Positions 34,660 to 46,096 of a DNA stretch of 47,220 nt are shown here, piece by piece. The position numbers and the translations under genes are program-made. The stretch is from Pseudolabrys sp. Its GTDB lineage: Bacteria > Pseudomonadota > Alphaproteobacteria > Rhizobiales > Xanthobacteraceae. Under the pieces are notes generated by a model. It was not told where the DNA came from. It did no database searches and was given only the letters and a program-made list of their open reading frames with translations. Position 1 is the stretch's first letter; every line of letters begins with the position of its first letter. The stretch lies in NCBI GenBank assembly GCA_025929185.1, contig JAICMO010000005.1, positions 1 to 47,220 on the forward strand. The letters are read 5' to 3'.

Positions 34660-35430
34660 TTATTCGCGAGCGGCCTCACTCCAATCGCCGAGCACCGCCT
34701 GCACCAAGGCCAGCGCGGCGACAGCAGCGGTGTCGGCGCGCAAGATGCGGGGGCCGAGCGACACGCGCACGACATTCGGCTGCTTGAGCAGCGCGGCCCG
34801 CTCTTCTTCCGCAAAGCCGCCCTCCGGCCCGATCAGGACGGCCAAAGGCGAGCCTGCGCGAGTGGGGCTCGTCCCCGCTTTCTCCAGCGCCGCGACAGGA
34901 CCGGCAATTTCGGCGTCCTCGTCACAGAACACCAGCAGCCGCTCGGGCTCGCGCGTGCGCAGCATTTTTACGAAATCAAACGGCTCGCCGATTTCGGGCA
35001 GCGCCAGAATTCCGCATTGCTGCGCGGCCTCGATCGCGTTGGCGCGCATGCGCGCGAGATTGACGCGCGCAACTTGGGTGTGTCGCGTAATGACCGGTTG
35101 CAGGCGCGAGACCCCCGTCTCGACCGCCTTTTGCACCATGTAGTCGAGCCGCGCGTGCTTCAGGGGCGCAAACAGAAAATGCAAGTCGGGCGCCACAGTC
35201 TGCACCCGCGCGCGCGTTCCGACTTTCAGCCGCGCGTGCTTTCCGGCGCCGCTAAGCGTACTGTTCCATTCGCCGTCGCGGCCGTTGAACAGCAGCACCC
35301 CGTCGCCTTCCCTGAGCCGGAGCACGTTGCAAAGGTAATTCGCTTGGCCGGAGTCCAGCGCGACCTCTGCCCCCTCCTTCAGGGAGGCGTCGACATAAAG
35401 ACGGGGACTGCGGAAATCGTATCCGGTCAT
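34660..35430 (-). CDS. rsmE: 16S rRNA (uracil1498-N3)-methyltransferase
   Basis: 256 residues. An N-terminal PUA-like domain (SPRLYVDASLKEG, NYLCNVLRLREGD) and a C-terminal SPOUT knot with IGPEGGFAEEE and VSLGPRILRADTAA, the trefoil-knot SAM site. It methylates U1498 in the decoding region of 16S rRNA. ATG 35430 is chosen; a GTG at 35457 is possible. No strong ribosome binding site before either. Confidence 0.93.
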   Translation of the reverse strand: MTGYDFRSPRLYVDASLKEGAEVALDSGQANYLCNVLRLREGDGVLLFNGRDGEWNSTLSGAGKHARLKVGTRARVQTVAPDLHFLFAPLKHARLDYMVQKAVETGVSRLQPVITRHTQVARVNLARMRANAIEAAQQCGILALPEIGEPFDFVKMLRTREPERLLVFCDEDAEIAGPVAALEKAGTSPTRAGSPLAVLIGPEGGFAEEERAALLKQPNVVRVSLGPRILRADTAAVAALALVQAVLGDWSEAARE

Positions 35431-35582
35431 TGGAACGCGATCAGTTCGATTGGGCACCTAGCGCGACCATTGGCAGCAGGGCGAAAATGCGGCGGTACGC
35501 TACGCACTCATTTTTGCTACCTTGCCGCTTTCCCGACGCATTCGGGCGGCTGTTAATAGCCCGCATTGAATGGTTCTGCCTG

Positions 35583-35588
35583 TATAAT
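35583..35588 (+). promoter_or_regulatory. Candidate -10 box for the 35617 gene
   Basis: TATAAT, preceded directly by TG, lies 29-34 nt before ATG 35617. No good -35 box at 16-18 nt spacing. Confidence 0.35.
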
Positions 35589-35616
35589 GCACACCGGTCT
35601 CGGAGAGCATAGAGCT

Positions 35617-36111
35617 ATGAACTTGCGACAGAAGCTTGCTGTTGCCCTGACAGCGACGTCCTGCCTGGCCGCGTCGGCAGCGGCCCAGTTTCAGCCGGCC
35701 ATGCCGCAGCAACAGCCGCCGTGCTTTAACGAGTTTGCGGCCTTGCGCGACGATGCCGTCAAAAAAGCAGACGCGATCCGCGCGGCGCAGAAAAAGAAAG
35801 TGCCGCCGACGGTCGCCTGCAAGCTGTTGACCGCGCTCGCCGCAGCGCAAGCCAAGATGCTGAAATATGCGGAAACGAACGCGGGCTGGTGCGGAATTCC
35901 GCAGCAGATCATTACCGAGATCGACACCGGTCACAAGCAAGCCGACAGCATCCGCGCGCGTGTCTGCAAAGTAGCCGCCAATCCACCACCGCCGCGGGGC
36001 CAGAGCATGGGCGACGCCCTTGGCGTCTCCGCGATTCCCGACGCCGCCAACATAAAGAAGGGACACGGCACGTTCGATACCCTCACCGGGACGCCACTCG
36101 GGGCCAAATGA
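35617..36111 (+). CDS. Exported hypothetical protein upstream of ubiA
   Basis: 164 residues. Signal peptide (MNLRQKLAVALTATSCLAAS...AAAQ), then a Pro/Gln-rich linker, and a helical core with three Cys (PPCFNEFAALRDDAVKKADAI, VACKLLTALAAAQAKM, GWCGIPQQII, KVC). The tail is disordered, including GHGTFDTLTGTPLG. Family not recognised. The TGA overlaps the ubiA ATG by 4 nt (ATGA), so the two are translationally coupled, although a link to quinone synthesis is only guessed from that. Confidence 0.7.
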   Translation: MNLRQKLAVALTATSCLAASAAAQFQPAMPQQQPPCFNEFAALRDDAVKKADAIRAAQKKKVPPTVACKLLTALAAAQAKMLKYAETNAGWCGIPQQIITEIDTGHKQADSIRARVCKVAANPPPPRGQSMGDALGVSAIPDAANIKKGHGTFDTLTGTPLGAK

Positions 36112-37028
36112 GCGCGGGCAGCGGACGCGTTGCCGACGCGACCGGCAATTGGGTCGATAGCCTCGCGCCTGTCTTCACCCGTCCCTATTTGCGGCTTGCC
36201 CGGCTCGATCGCCCGATCGGCTCATGGCTCTTGTTGATGCCGTGCTGGTGGTCGGCGGGAATTGCCGGCGTGCGGGCCGGCCATTTGCCGACCCTGTGGC
36301 ACATCGCGCTGTTCTTCATCGGCGCGTTCGCAATGCGCGGCGCCGGCTGCACCTGGAACGACCTCGTCGACCGCGAGCTCGACGCGAAAGTAGAGCGCAC
36401 GCGCTCCCGGCCGATTCCTTCCGGTCAAGTCAGCGCGGCGCAAGCGGCGCTGTTCCTTCTGTTGCAAGCGCTGATCGGCCTGCTGGTGCTCCTCCAGTTC
36501 AACGGCTTCACCGTCGTCACCGGCCTCGTCTCGCTGTTGGTGGTTGCGATCTATCCATTCATGAAACGCATCACGTATTGGCCGCAGATCGTGCTCGGCC
36601 TCGCCTTCTCCTGGGGCGCGCTGATGGGCTGGCCGGCCGCATTCGGCCGACTCGATTGGCCGCCGCTGGTGCTCTATGCCGGGTCGATTGCCTGGGTGAT
36701 CGGCTACGACACCATCTACGCGCACCAGGACCGGGAGGACGATGCGCTGATCGGAATCAAATCGACCGCGTTGCTATTTGGCGAGCGCACGCGGCCGATG
36801 CTGGCGATCTTCTACGCGATTGCCGTGGTGCTGATCGGCGCCGCGGGATTCATGGCCGGCGGCGAATTGATCTTCGCACTCGGCATGATCGCCTTCGCGG
36901 CGCATCTCGCTTGGCAAGTCACGCGGCTCGACATCAACGATCCGGCGCACTGTTTGATGCTGTTCAAATCAAACCGGGATGCCGGCTTGATCCTGTTCCT
37001 GGCGCTGCTGCTCGAGGCGGTGTTCTAG
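36108..37028 (+). CDS. ubiA: 4-hydroxybenzoate polyprenyltransferase
   Basis: 306 residues with about eight membrane helices. UbiA prenylates 4-hydroxybenzoate in ubiquinone synthesis. The first Asp motif is NDLVDRELD (about residue 85) and the second YAHQDREDD (about 205); LDRPIGSWLLLMPCWW and KRITYWPQIVLGLAFSWG are typical. Complete. Quinone made here uses the same pathway that UbiK-type proteins support (10143-10400). Confidence 0.95.
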   Translation: MSAGSGRVADATGNWVDSLAPVFTRPYLRLARLDRPIGSWLLLMPCWWSAGIAGVRAGHLPTLWHIALFFIGAFAMRGAGCTWNDLVDRELDAKVERTRSRPIPSGQVSAAQAALFLLLQALIGLLVLLQFNGFTVVTGLVSLLVVAIYPFMKRITYWPQIVLGLAFSWGALMGWPAAFGRLDWPPLVLYAGSIAWVIGYDTIYAHQDREDDALIGIKSTALLFGERTRPMLAIFYAIAVVLIGAAGFMAGGELIFALGMIAFAAHLAWQVTRLDINDPAHCLMLFKSNRDAGLILFLALLLEAVF

Positions 37029-37032
37029 CCTG

Positions 37033-37072
37033 TTGACATATTGACATATTTTCTTATATGTCTTGACATATG
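37033..37072 (+). promoter_or_regulatory. vapBC-type promoter/operator overlapping the start codon
   Basis: TTGACATA occurs three times (37033, 37041, 37063), and GACATAT-N6-ATATGTC (37043-37062) is a perfect inverted repeat. The first TTGACA fits a -35 box with an A/T-rich -10 near 37054-37061. The third repeat runs into the ATG at 37070. There is no ribosome binding site, so the mRNA is probably leaderless or nearly so. Confidence 0.6.
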
Positions 37073-37348
37073 ATCGAGCGCACTACTGTCCGTCTCCCCC
37101 GCGAGCTGCTCCGCCGCGCCAAGCGCAAGGCGGCCGACGAAGGTCGCACGCTGACCGCGTTGATCGAGGACGGACTGCGGCTGGTGGTCTCTGGGGATAC
37201 AAAAGCTTCGCCTCCGAAGCGAGTCATGCCGCGCGTGAGCAAAGCGACGGGTGGCCTCCTGCCCGGAGTGGACATCACGAAGTTTTCCGACATCCAAGAG
37301 CAGGATGACCTCGAATATGCCGAGCGGCTTAAACGCGGCTTCAAATGA
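37070..37348 (+). CDS. Ribbon-helix-helix antitoxin (VapB-like)
   Basis: 92 residues. The N-terminal RHH fold is visible: strand RTTVRLP, then helices ELLRRAKRKAADEG and TLTALIEDGLRLVV. The C-terminal half (KATGGLLPGVDITKFSDIQ) is probably the disordered toxin-binding arm. The four-base overlap ATGA with the toxin gene is the usual antitoxin-first layout. It likely represses its own promoter at the repeats just upstream. Whether it belongs to VapB or a CopG-like branch I cannot settle. Confidence 0.85.
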   Translation: MIERTTVRLPRELLRRAKRKAADEGRTLTALIEDGLRLVVSGDTKASPPKRVMPRVSKATGGLLPGVDITKFSDIQEQDDLEYAERLKRGFK

Positions 37349-37773
37349 TTTTGCCTGACGTAAACGTTCTCGTTTACGCGTTCCGCGGCGAAGTCGAACA
37401 TCACGCGGTTTGCCGTAGGTGGCTGCGCGAGGTTATTTTCGGCACCTCACAGTTTGGGATGTCGCACGCGGTGCTTGCCGCGGTTGTGCGCATCACGACT
37501 AACCATCGAATTTACAAAGAGCCAAGTTCGCTAACCGATGCTATCGGCTTTTGCGAAGATCTCCTTGGTCAGCCGCACTGCCGGCTCATCGAACCGGGTG
37601 CCCACCACTGGGATATTTTCAAACGCCTTTGCATCGAGACGAACACCGCCGGGGGCCGCGTCGCCGGCGCCTGGTATGCCGCGCTCGCCATCGAATGGGG
37701 GTGCGAGTGGATCACGTTCGATCGTGACTATGCGCGTTTTCCCGGCCTGAAATGGCGGACGCCCGCCGCGTAA
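37345..37773 (+). CDS. PIN-domain toxin, VapC-like, with altered active site
   Basis: 142 residues. PIN-domain RNases cut tRNA or rRNA using four acidic residues and Mg. Seen here: Asp5 (ILPDVNVLVY) and the FDRDYARFPGLKW end with Asp126 and Asp128. The two central positions differ from typical relatives: where SEL or SDL is usual there is Ser40-His41, and where HDA or TDA is usual there is Ala107-Gly108-Ala109. Catalytic activity is therefore doubtful. Start ATG 37345 overlaps the antitoxin stop. Confidence 0.85.
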   Translation: MILPDVNVLVYAFRGEVEHHAVCRRWLREVIFGTSQFGMSHAVLAAVVRITTNHRIYKEPSSLTDAIGFCEDLLGQPHCRLIEPGAHHWDIFKRLCIETNTAGGRVAGAWYAALAIEWGCEWITFDRDYARFPGLKWRTPAA

Positions 37774-37795
37774 CGCAGCGTGACAATCCGATAAG

Positions 37796-39202
37796 CTATT
37801 GATTCAACGTCTCACGTTTTTGACTGAAGGCATTTCGCCCGGGGCTCCGTGAGCGCCCGATCGAGCCGGTCGTCCGCACGTCGTCTTCCGTGTCCGCGAC
37901 ATAGCCGTCTTGTCCGGGGACTGCGAGCGGCGCTTTGTCGGCACGCCGTCTGATCGATCCGGTGTAAGCCGGCCCACGGTGCCTGGCCGCATAACGCGCG
38001 CGCGCTTTCTCGGCGGCGATGTAGCCCGGGATTGCGGTTGGACGGCACGGCCGATAACCCGGCCGGCGGCGCATCAAATCAACGTGGATGTGATTGTAAT
38101 GATAAATATTGTAGCCGGGCGCGAGCACGGTGGTGAACATATCGCACGCAGAAAGTTGCACGTCGTGCAGGAAGCCCTGCTCTTCCGGCGTGCCGTGCCA
38201 GCCGTCTTTCACCGTGACCTTGCGCCCGTCGGCAAGCGTGAATCCGGCAACGTCGAGCGCATTGCCGAAGGCGTGCTCGGAAACGGTCGAGGTACCCGAG
38301 CCGACCATCTCGCGGCATGAATATGACGAGATTTGCTTGATCTCGACGACGGGCGAACCGAACCAGCGCATCGCTGCCGGCTGCACGCCTTCGGCGACCC
38401 AACGATCGAGGGCGGACACGAGCGGACAGGCGAGCGTTGCGGGCGGCGACACCGCTGCCATCGCGTTCGAGGCAACCGGCGCGCGGGAGGGGCCGAGCGC
38501 AGGCGGCAGCGCGTCATTGGGCGCGTTATAAGCCGGACGCGTTTGCGGATAGGAGGGCTGTCGTTCACGGCCCGACGGGAGGACGGCGTCGTCGGGAATA
38601 TCCTCGGCGCGCGACGGCTGTCGATCTGAAGGCCGCTGGTATTGCGGCTGATAGCGCGGCTGTTCGTAAGCGGGAGACCTCTGCGGCGGCGGCTGGTAGG
38701 CCCGCTGAGTTGGTGGATATTCCCGCGGGTCGGCATCCTCAGGAACGTCCTCGGGCGATCCGCCGATGCCCGGCGGCTCGATCGACATCGGTGCGCCGGC
38801 CGGGGCGTAGTTGGACGGCGCCGGCGGCGGTGCATAGGTCGTCGGCGGCGGTGGCGCGTAGCGCGGCTCGTTCACCGGCCAGCGCGGCATCCGGCTGTCG
38901 TACGACGCATTCGGAATAGAAGCCGGCGGGCGCAGATCGTCGCTGTAGCTCATGGCGGGCGAGTTTTCACCGAGCGCGCTGACCTTGAGCGGAAAATCGG
39001 CGCCGCAGATTCCCGGGCCTTCGATCGGCTCTATCCTGACCGCACCGGCGCCGAGTTTCACGTCGCCGGATTTGAGGCATGCGATTTCGGCTTCGCGCCG
39101 CCATGGCTCGCGTTCGCCGAAATGCATGAAGCCGTGGCCGCAGCCGGCAAGCGCCACGAGAACGGAAGTACCAAACAAACCGAACCAGACGCCCCGCTTC
39201 AT
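37796..39202 (-). CDS. Extensin-like lipoprotein with M15-type C-terminal domain
   Basis: 468 residues. Lipobox LAGC with Cys21. A Pro/Tyr/Gln-rich, probably wall-facing middle (about 95-235) follows a small N-terminal domain. The C-terminal extensin-like domain (about 265-385) has SEHAFGNALDVAGF and IYHYNHIHVDL: a His-x6-Asp pair and a later His like the zinc site of M15-type peptidases such as D-Ala-D-Ala carboxypeptidases. The last 80 residues are basic and disordered. Likely acts on peptidoglycan; proof is lacking. Confidence 0.83.
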   Translation of the reverse strand: MKRGVWFGLFGTSVLVALAGCGHGFMHFGEREPWRREAEIACLKSGDVKLGAGAVRIEPIEGPGICGADFPLKVSALGENSPAMSYSDDLRPPASIPNASYDSRMPRWPVNEPRYAPPPPTTYAPPPAPSNYAPAGAPMSIEPPGIGGSPEDVPEDADPREYPPTQRAYQPPPQRSPAYEQPRYQPQYQRPSDRQPSRAEDIPDDAVLPSGRERQPSYPQTRPAYNAPNDALPPALGPSRAPVASNAMAAVSPPATLACPLVSALDRWVAEGVQPAAMRWFGSPVVEIKQISSYSCREMVGSGTSTVSEHAFGNALDVAGFTLADGRKVTVKDGWHGTPEEQGFLHDVQLSACDMFTTVLAPGYNIYHYNHIHVDLMRRRPGYRPCRPTAIPGYIAAEKARARYAARHRGPAYTGSIRRRADKAPLAVPGQDGYVADTEDDVRTTGSIGRSRSPGRNAFSQKRETLNQ

Positions 39203-39304
39203 GCCCCAAAAATGCGAGAGGTTTCTTTAACGGGGCATCAACGCTGACGGTGCGCGAATTCGTTAAGGATAAGAAAGTGTTTCCACGTCAGAACCCAGTA
39301 ATCA

Positions 39305-39358
39305 GTGATCGGTAATCAGATGCCATCTGAAAACCGATTACTGATGACTGATTACCGA

Positions 39359-39362
<4 letters not shown>
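39305..39362. repeat. Nested palindrome at the metH stop codon
   Basis: GTGATCGGTAATCAG (39305-39319) and CTGATTACCGATCAC (39348-39362) are a perfect 15-bp inverted repeat. A second palindrome, CAGATG-C-CATCTG, sits at 39317-39329, and CCGATTACTGATGACTGATTACC shows internal near-repeats. The metH stop (39359-39361) lies inside the right arm. No T run, so not a classic terminator. Confidence 0.8.
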
Positions 39363-43090
<3,728 letters not shown>

Positions 43091-43138
43091 GAACTATCCG
43101 CGAGCGACGACGCGCCTCGCCCCCATACATTTTTTTCT

Positions 43139-43241
43139 GTCATTCCGGGACGCGCCGAAGGCGCGGGCCCGGAATCCAGAGCAGCGCAACGAGCTTGGCT
43201 CTGGATTCCGGGTCCGGCCCTTCGGGCCGTCCCGGAATGAC
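43139..43241. repeat. GTCATTCCGGG palindromic repeat, copy 3, between metF and metH
   Basis: GTCATTCCGGGACGCGCC at the left and GGCCGTCCCGGAATGAC at the right, with inner CCCGGAATCCAGAG/CTCTGGATTCCGGG arms. It would form a long hairpin in the metF-metH mRNA. Confidence 0.85.
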
Positions 43242-43278
43242 CCGAGAAAGAGCGCGCCGCCCATTACCCGCAGATTCA

Positions 43279-44190
43279 TCACACCACCTCCTGCATCGCC
43301 GGCCTTAAACCCAGCAGGTGGCAGATCGCGTAGACGAGGTCGGCGCGATTCATCGTGTAGAAATGAAAGTCCGTAATGCCGCGGTCGACCAGATCGAGCA
43401 CCTGTTCGGCGGCAACCGCCGCAGCGATCAGCTTGCGCGTTGCGCCATCGTGGTCGAGGCCGTGAAAACGATCGGCAAGCCAGGCCGGCACCGAGGCGCC
43501 GCAGCGCGCGGCAAATCCCATCGTCGCCTTGAAGTTCTGCACCGGCAGAATTCCCGGCACGATCGGGATGTCGATGCCGCGCGCGTGCACGCGGTCGCGG
43601 TAGCGGAAGTAGAGATCGTTCTCGAAAAAGAACTGCGTGATCGCGCGCGTCGCGCCGGCATCGACCTTCGCCTTCAGCATGTCGATGTCGGCCTCGACCG
43701 TCGGACTATCGGGATGCTTTTCCGGATAGGCGGACACCGAAACCTCGATGTCGGGCGCGACGCGCTTGATGCCGGCCGCGAGTTCGGCCGCGTTCGCATA
43801 ACCGCCGGGATGCGGCGCATAGCGTGCGCCGGCGCCGGCGGGTGGATCGCCGCGCAACGCCACGATGTGGCGCACGCCGGCGTCGTGATAGGTGCGCACG
43901 ATTGCGTCGACGTTCTCGCGCGTCGCACTGACACAGGTTAAATGCGCGGCGGGAACGAGCGCGGTCTCGGTCAGCATGCGCTTGACCGTCGCGTGCGTGC
44001 GCTCGCGCGTCGAGCCGCCCGCGCCGTAAGTGACCGAAACGAAATTGGGCGCCAGCGGCGCCAGCCGCTCGATCGACTCCCAGAGAATCTTGTCCATCTC
44101 CTCGGTATTCGGCGGAAAGAACTCGAACGAGGTGCGGATGCTGCGATTGTTTCGCCCGACGAAGCGGCTGGGACGCATGTGCGAATTCAT
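43279..44190 (-). CDS. metF: 5,10-methylenetetrahydrofolate reductase
   Basis: 303 residues. MetF reduces methylene-THF to 5-methyl-THF, the methyl donor used by MetH. Seen: SFEFFPPNTEEM with the catalytic Glu, FVSVTYGAGGSTRERT, ALRGDPP and ITQFFFENDLYFRY; FAD-binding TIM barrel. ATG 44190 follows GAGGTGG and its first base is shared with the stop of the upstream regulator gene, so translation is coupled to that gene. Confidence 0.96.
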   Translation of the reverse strand: MNSHMRPSRFVGRNNRSIRTSFEFFPPNTEEMDKILWESIERLAPLAPNFVSVTYGAGGSTRERTHATVKRMLTETALVPAAHLTCVSATRENVDAIVRTYHDAGVRHIVALRGDPPAGAGARYAPHPGGYANAAELAAGIKRVAPDIEVSVSAYPEKHPDSPTVEADIDMLKAKVDAGATRAITQFFFENDLYFRYRDRVHARGIDIPIVPGILPVQNFKATMGFAARCGASVPAWLADRFHGLDHDGATRKLIAAAVAAEQVLDLVDRGITDFHFYTMNRADLVYAICHLLGLRPAMQEVV

Positions 44191-45194
44191 CACGCCACCT
44201 CGCGCGAAGCCGGTGTAACCATCAGCGCACGCGCATCGCGCGCGAGCCAGAGCGAAACCGCGATCTTGCCGTCCGAGCCCGGCTCCGGCCGAAGGCTCTT
44301 GTGCATCAGCGGCTCGAGATGCGCCGCGCTCATCCATTGCGTCACCGTTTCCGCCGCAAAGCCGAGTCGCCGGTGCGCGTGCTGCTCGCGCAGGAATTCA
44401 AGCTCGTGCGGCGCGAAGTCGACGACGAGCAGCCGCCCGCCTGGACGCAACACGCGCGCGGCCTCGCGGATCGCGCGGCCGCCATCGTCGAGAAAGTGCA
44501 GCACCTGGTGAATGATGACAGCGTCGAAGGAATCGTTCGCCAGCGGCAGGTCGTAGATGTCGCCCTGCCGCACGCTGCAATGCCTCAGACCTGCGCGCTC
44601 GAGGCGGTCGCGCGCGAGCAGCAGCATGTCGAGCGAGAGATCGAGTCCGAGGCCGCGCTCGATATTCGAGCCGAACAATTCGAGCATGCGGCCGGTGCCG
44701 GTGCCGAGATCGAGCAGGGAGCGGAACGGCCTGTCGGCAAGCGCGTCGGCAATCGCCGCCTCGACAGACGACTCCGCCACGTGCAGCTTGCGGATGCGAT
44801 CCCATTCGGCGGCGTGCCGGCGGAAATAGGCTTGCGCCGCGGCAGCGCGCGCCGCGCGCACCGACGCAAGGCGCTCGCGGTCGCGCTTTACGATCGGATC
44901 GGCGGGATTGAGATGCGCGAGGAGCGCGCGGGATAGTTCGGCGCCGCCGCCATGGTCCGCAATCCGAAAGAAGGCCCACGTCCCTTCACGGAAGCGCTCG
45001 ACCAGGCCCGCTTCGGCCAGCAGCTTCAGATGGCGGGAGATGCGCGGCTGCGACTGGCGCAGAATGTCGGTAAGATCGGAGACGGTCAGTTCGGCTTCGG
45101 CCAACAGCGCCAGCATGCGCAGGCGGGTCTCCTCGCCGGCCGCCTTGAGCGCCTCATTGAGAGCCTCGAAACTGAGCGGCCCGGACGTGCTCAT
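44190..45194 (-). CDS. ArsR-type regulator fused to a SAM methyltransferase domain
   Basis: 334 residues. N-terminal winged helix (about 10-85: LRMLALLAEAELTVSDLTDIL, SQPRISRHLKLLAEAGLVERF) and a class I methyltransferase (about 140-320) with the SAM loop LDLGTGTGRMLE, GDIYDLPL and RVLRPGGRLLVVDF. It lacks the ArsR metal Cys motif. Fusions of this kind next to methionine-cycle genes correspond to the SahR group, which senses S-adenosylhomocysteine; that assignment is inference from layout and the adjacent palindrome. The pocket may be a sensor, an enzyme, or both. First gene of the metF-metH set. Confidence 0.9.
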   Translation of the reverse strand: MSTSGPLSFEALNEALKAAGEETRLRMLALLAEAELTVSDLTDILRQSQPRISRHLKLLAEAGLVERFREGTWAFFRIADHGGGAELSRALLAHLNPADPIVKRDRERLASVRAARAAAAQAYFRRHAAEWDRIRKLHVAESSVEAAIADALADRPFRSLLDLGTGTGRMLELFGSNIERGLGLDLSLDMLLLARDRLERAGLRHCSVRQGDIYDLPLANDSFDAVIIHQVLHFLDDGGRAIREAARVLRPGGRLLVVDFAPHELEFLREQHAHRRLGFAAETVTQWMSAAHLEPLMHKSLRPEPGSDGKIAVSLWLARDARALMVTPASREVA

Positions 45195-45234
45195 CGAAAG
45201 CGCACTCAGGTCCGCTTGGGACCTGTCCCACTAC

Positions 45235-45250
45235 ATAAAGATATCTTTAT
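45235..45250. promoter_or_regulatory. Perfect 16-bp palindrome, candidate operator of the methionine operon
   Basis: ATAAAGATATCTTTAT, centred about 48 nt upstream of the ArsR-methyltransferase start. A/T-rich perfect palindromes of this form suit ArsR-type dimers and match the SahR-type motif as I remember it. Its position would block transcription of the whole regulator-metF-metH unit. Confidence 0.7.
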
Positions 45251-45291
45251 ACCTTTAAGAGCCTCGGGGCAAGTCCGTTCCTTCTTGATTT

Positions 45292-45427
45292 GTCATTCCG
45301 GGCGCGGCCTTCAGGCTGCGAGCCCGGAATCCATATTTCGCAGCGCCGGGGTTATGGATTCCGGGCCCGCTCGCCATAGCGCGTTGAAGACGCGGGTGAA
45401 CGCTTACGGCTCGCGTCCCGGAATGAC
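45292..45427. repeat. GTCATTCCGGG palindromic repeat, copy 4
   Basis: GTCATTCCGGGCGCGGCC at the left, GTCCCGGAATGAC at the right, inner CCCGGAATCCATA and TTATGGATTCCGGG. Like copy 2 it contains CATAGCGCGTTGAAGACGC. It separates the divergent regulator and trmO genes. Confidence 0.85.
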
Positions 45428-45466
45428 ATAGCGAGAATCCCTCGGCATGACGGCGGAGGAAAACGC

Positions 45467-45985
45467 ATGCCCCATAGTGACGATTTCGGCGTCTGGGAGG
45501 GCGAGGTCACCATTGACCTTCCGGCGCAAACGGATGCCGGCATCTACTTCATCGGCCACATCCGCACGCCGTGGAAGACGCGCAAGGAGTGCCCAAAGAA
45601 CGCGCGCGAGTCGGACGCCCTTTGCACACTCGAAGTCGACTCACGCTGGGTGCAAGCGCTGAAGGACGTCGAAACCTGCTCGCATCTTGCCGTGCTCTAT
45701 TGGATGGATCGCGCGCCGCGCAATATCGTGCTGCAAGTGCCAAGTCACTATGGCGTGCAGCGCGGCACCTTCGCGCTGCGCTCGCCCGCTCGGCCAAACC
45801 CGATTGCGATGAGCGTCGTAAAGCTCTTGCGCGTGGATGGACGTAAGCTGGCGGTCATCGGACTGGACTGTCTCGACGGGACGCCGCTGCTCGATATCAA
45901 GCCCTATTTCGCTTCGACGGATTCTGTGCCGGAGGCGGAGGTTGGGTGGCACAAGCGGCGCACGCAAGCGGCTCCAACGCAATGA
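45467..45985 (+). CDS. trmO: tRNA (N6-threonylcarbamoyladenosine37-N6)-methyltransferase TrmO
   Basis: 172 residues. The VirR/TsaA-type beta-barrel: YFIGHIRTPWKTRKECPKNA, LAVLYWMDRA, the FALRSPARPNPIAMSVV signature that binds SAM, and LDCLDGTPLLDIKPYF. TrmO methylates t6A37 of tRNA-Thr in bacteria. ATG 45467 has CGGAGGA 5 nt upstream. The C-terminal extension found in E. coli TrmO is absent here. Confidence 0.92.
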   Translation: MPHSDDFGVWEGEVTIDLPAQTDAGIYFIGHIRTPWKTRKECPKNARESDALCTLEVDSRWVQALKDVETCSHLAVLYWMDRAPRNIVLQVPSHYGVQRGTFALRSPARPNPIAMSVVKLLRVDGRKLAVIGLDCLDGTPLLDIKPYFASTDSVPEAEVGWHKRRTQAAPTQ

Positions 45986-46096
45986 GCGGCTTTCGGTTCC
46001 GCCCGGTTACCGCCTTGTGATCGAGAATTTGCCGGAACTCCTGAACCTTCTGCGCGCTTTCCTCGACGAACAAGCAGTCACTTCGAGGGGCTTGCC

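Noticed and set aside
43091-43278. Cobalamin or SAM riboswitch before metH
   Set aside because: The gap is almost filled by the GTCATTCCGGG repeat; no B12 box or SAM-type core seen. The palindrome upstream of the regulator gene explains control better.
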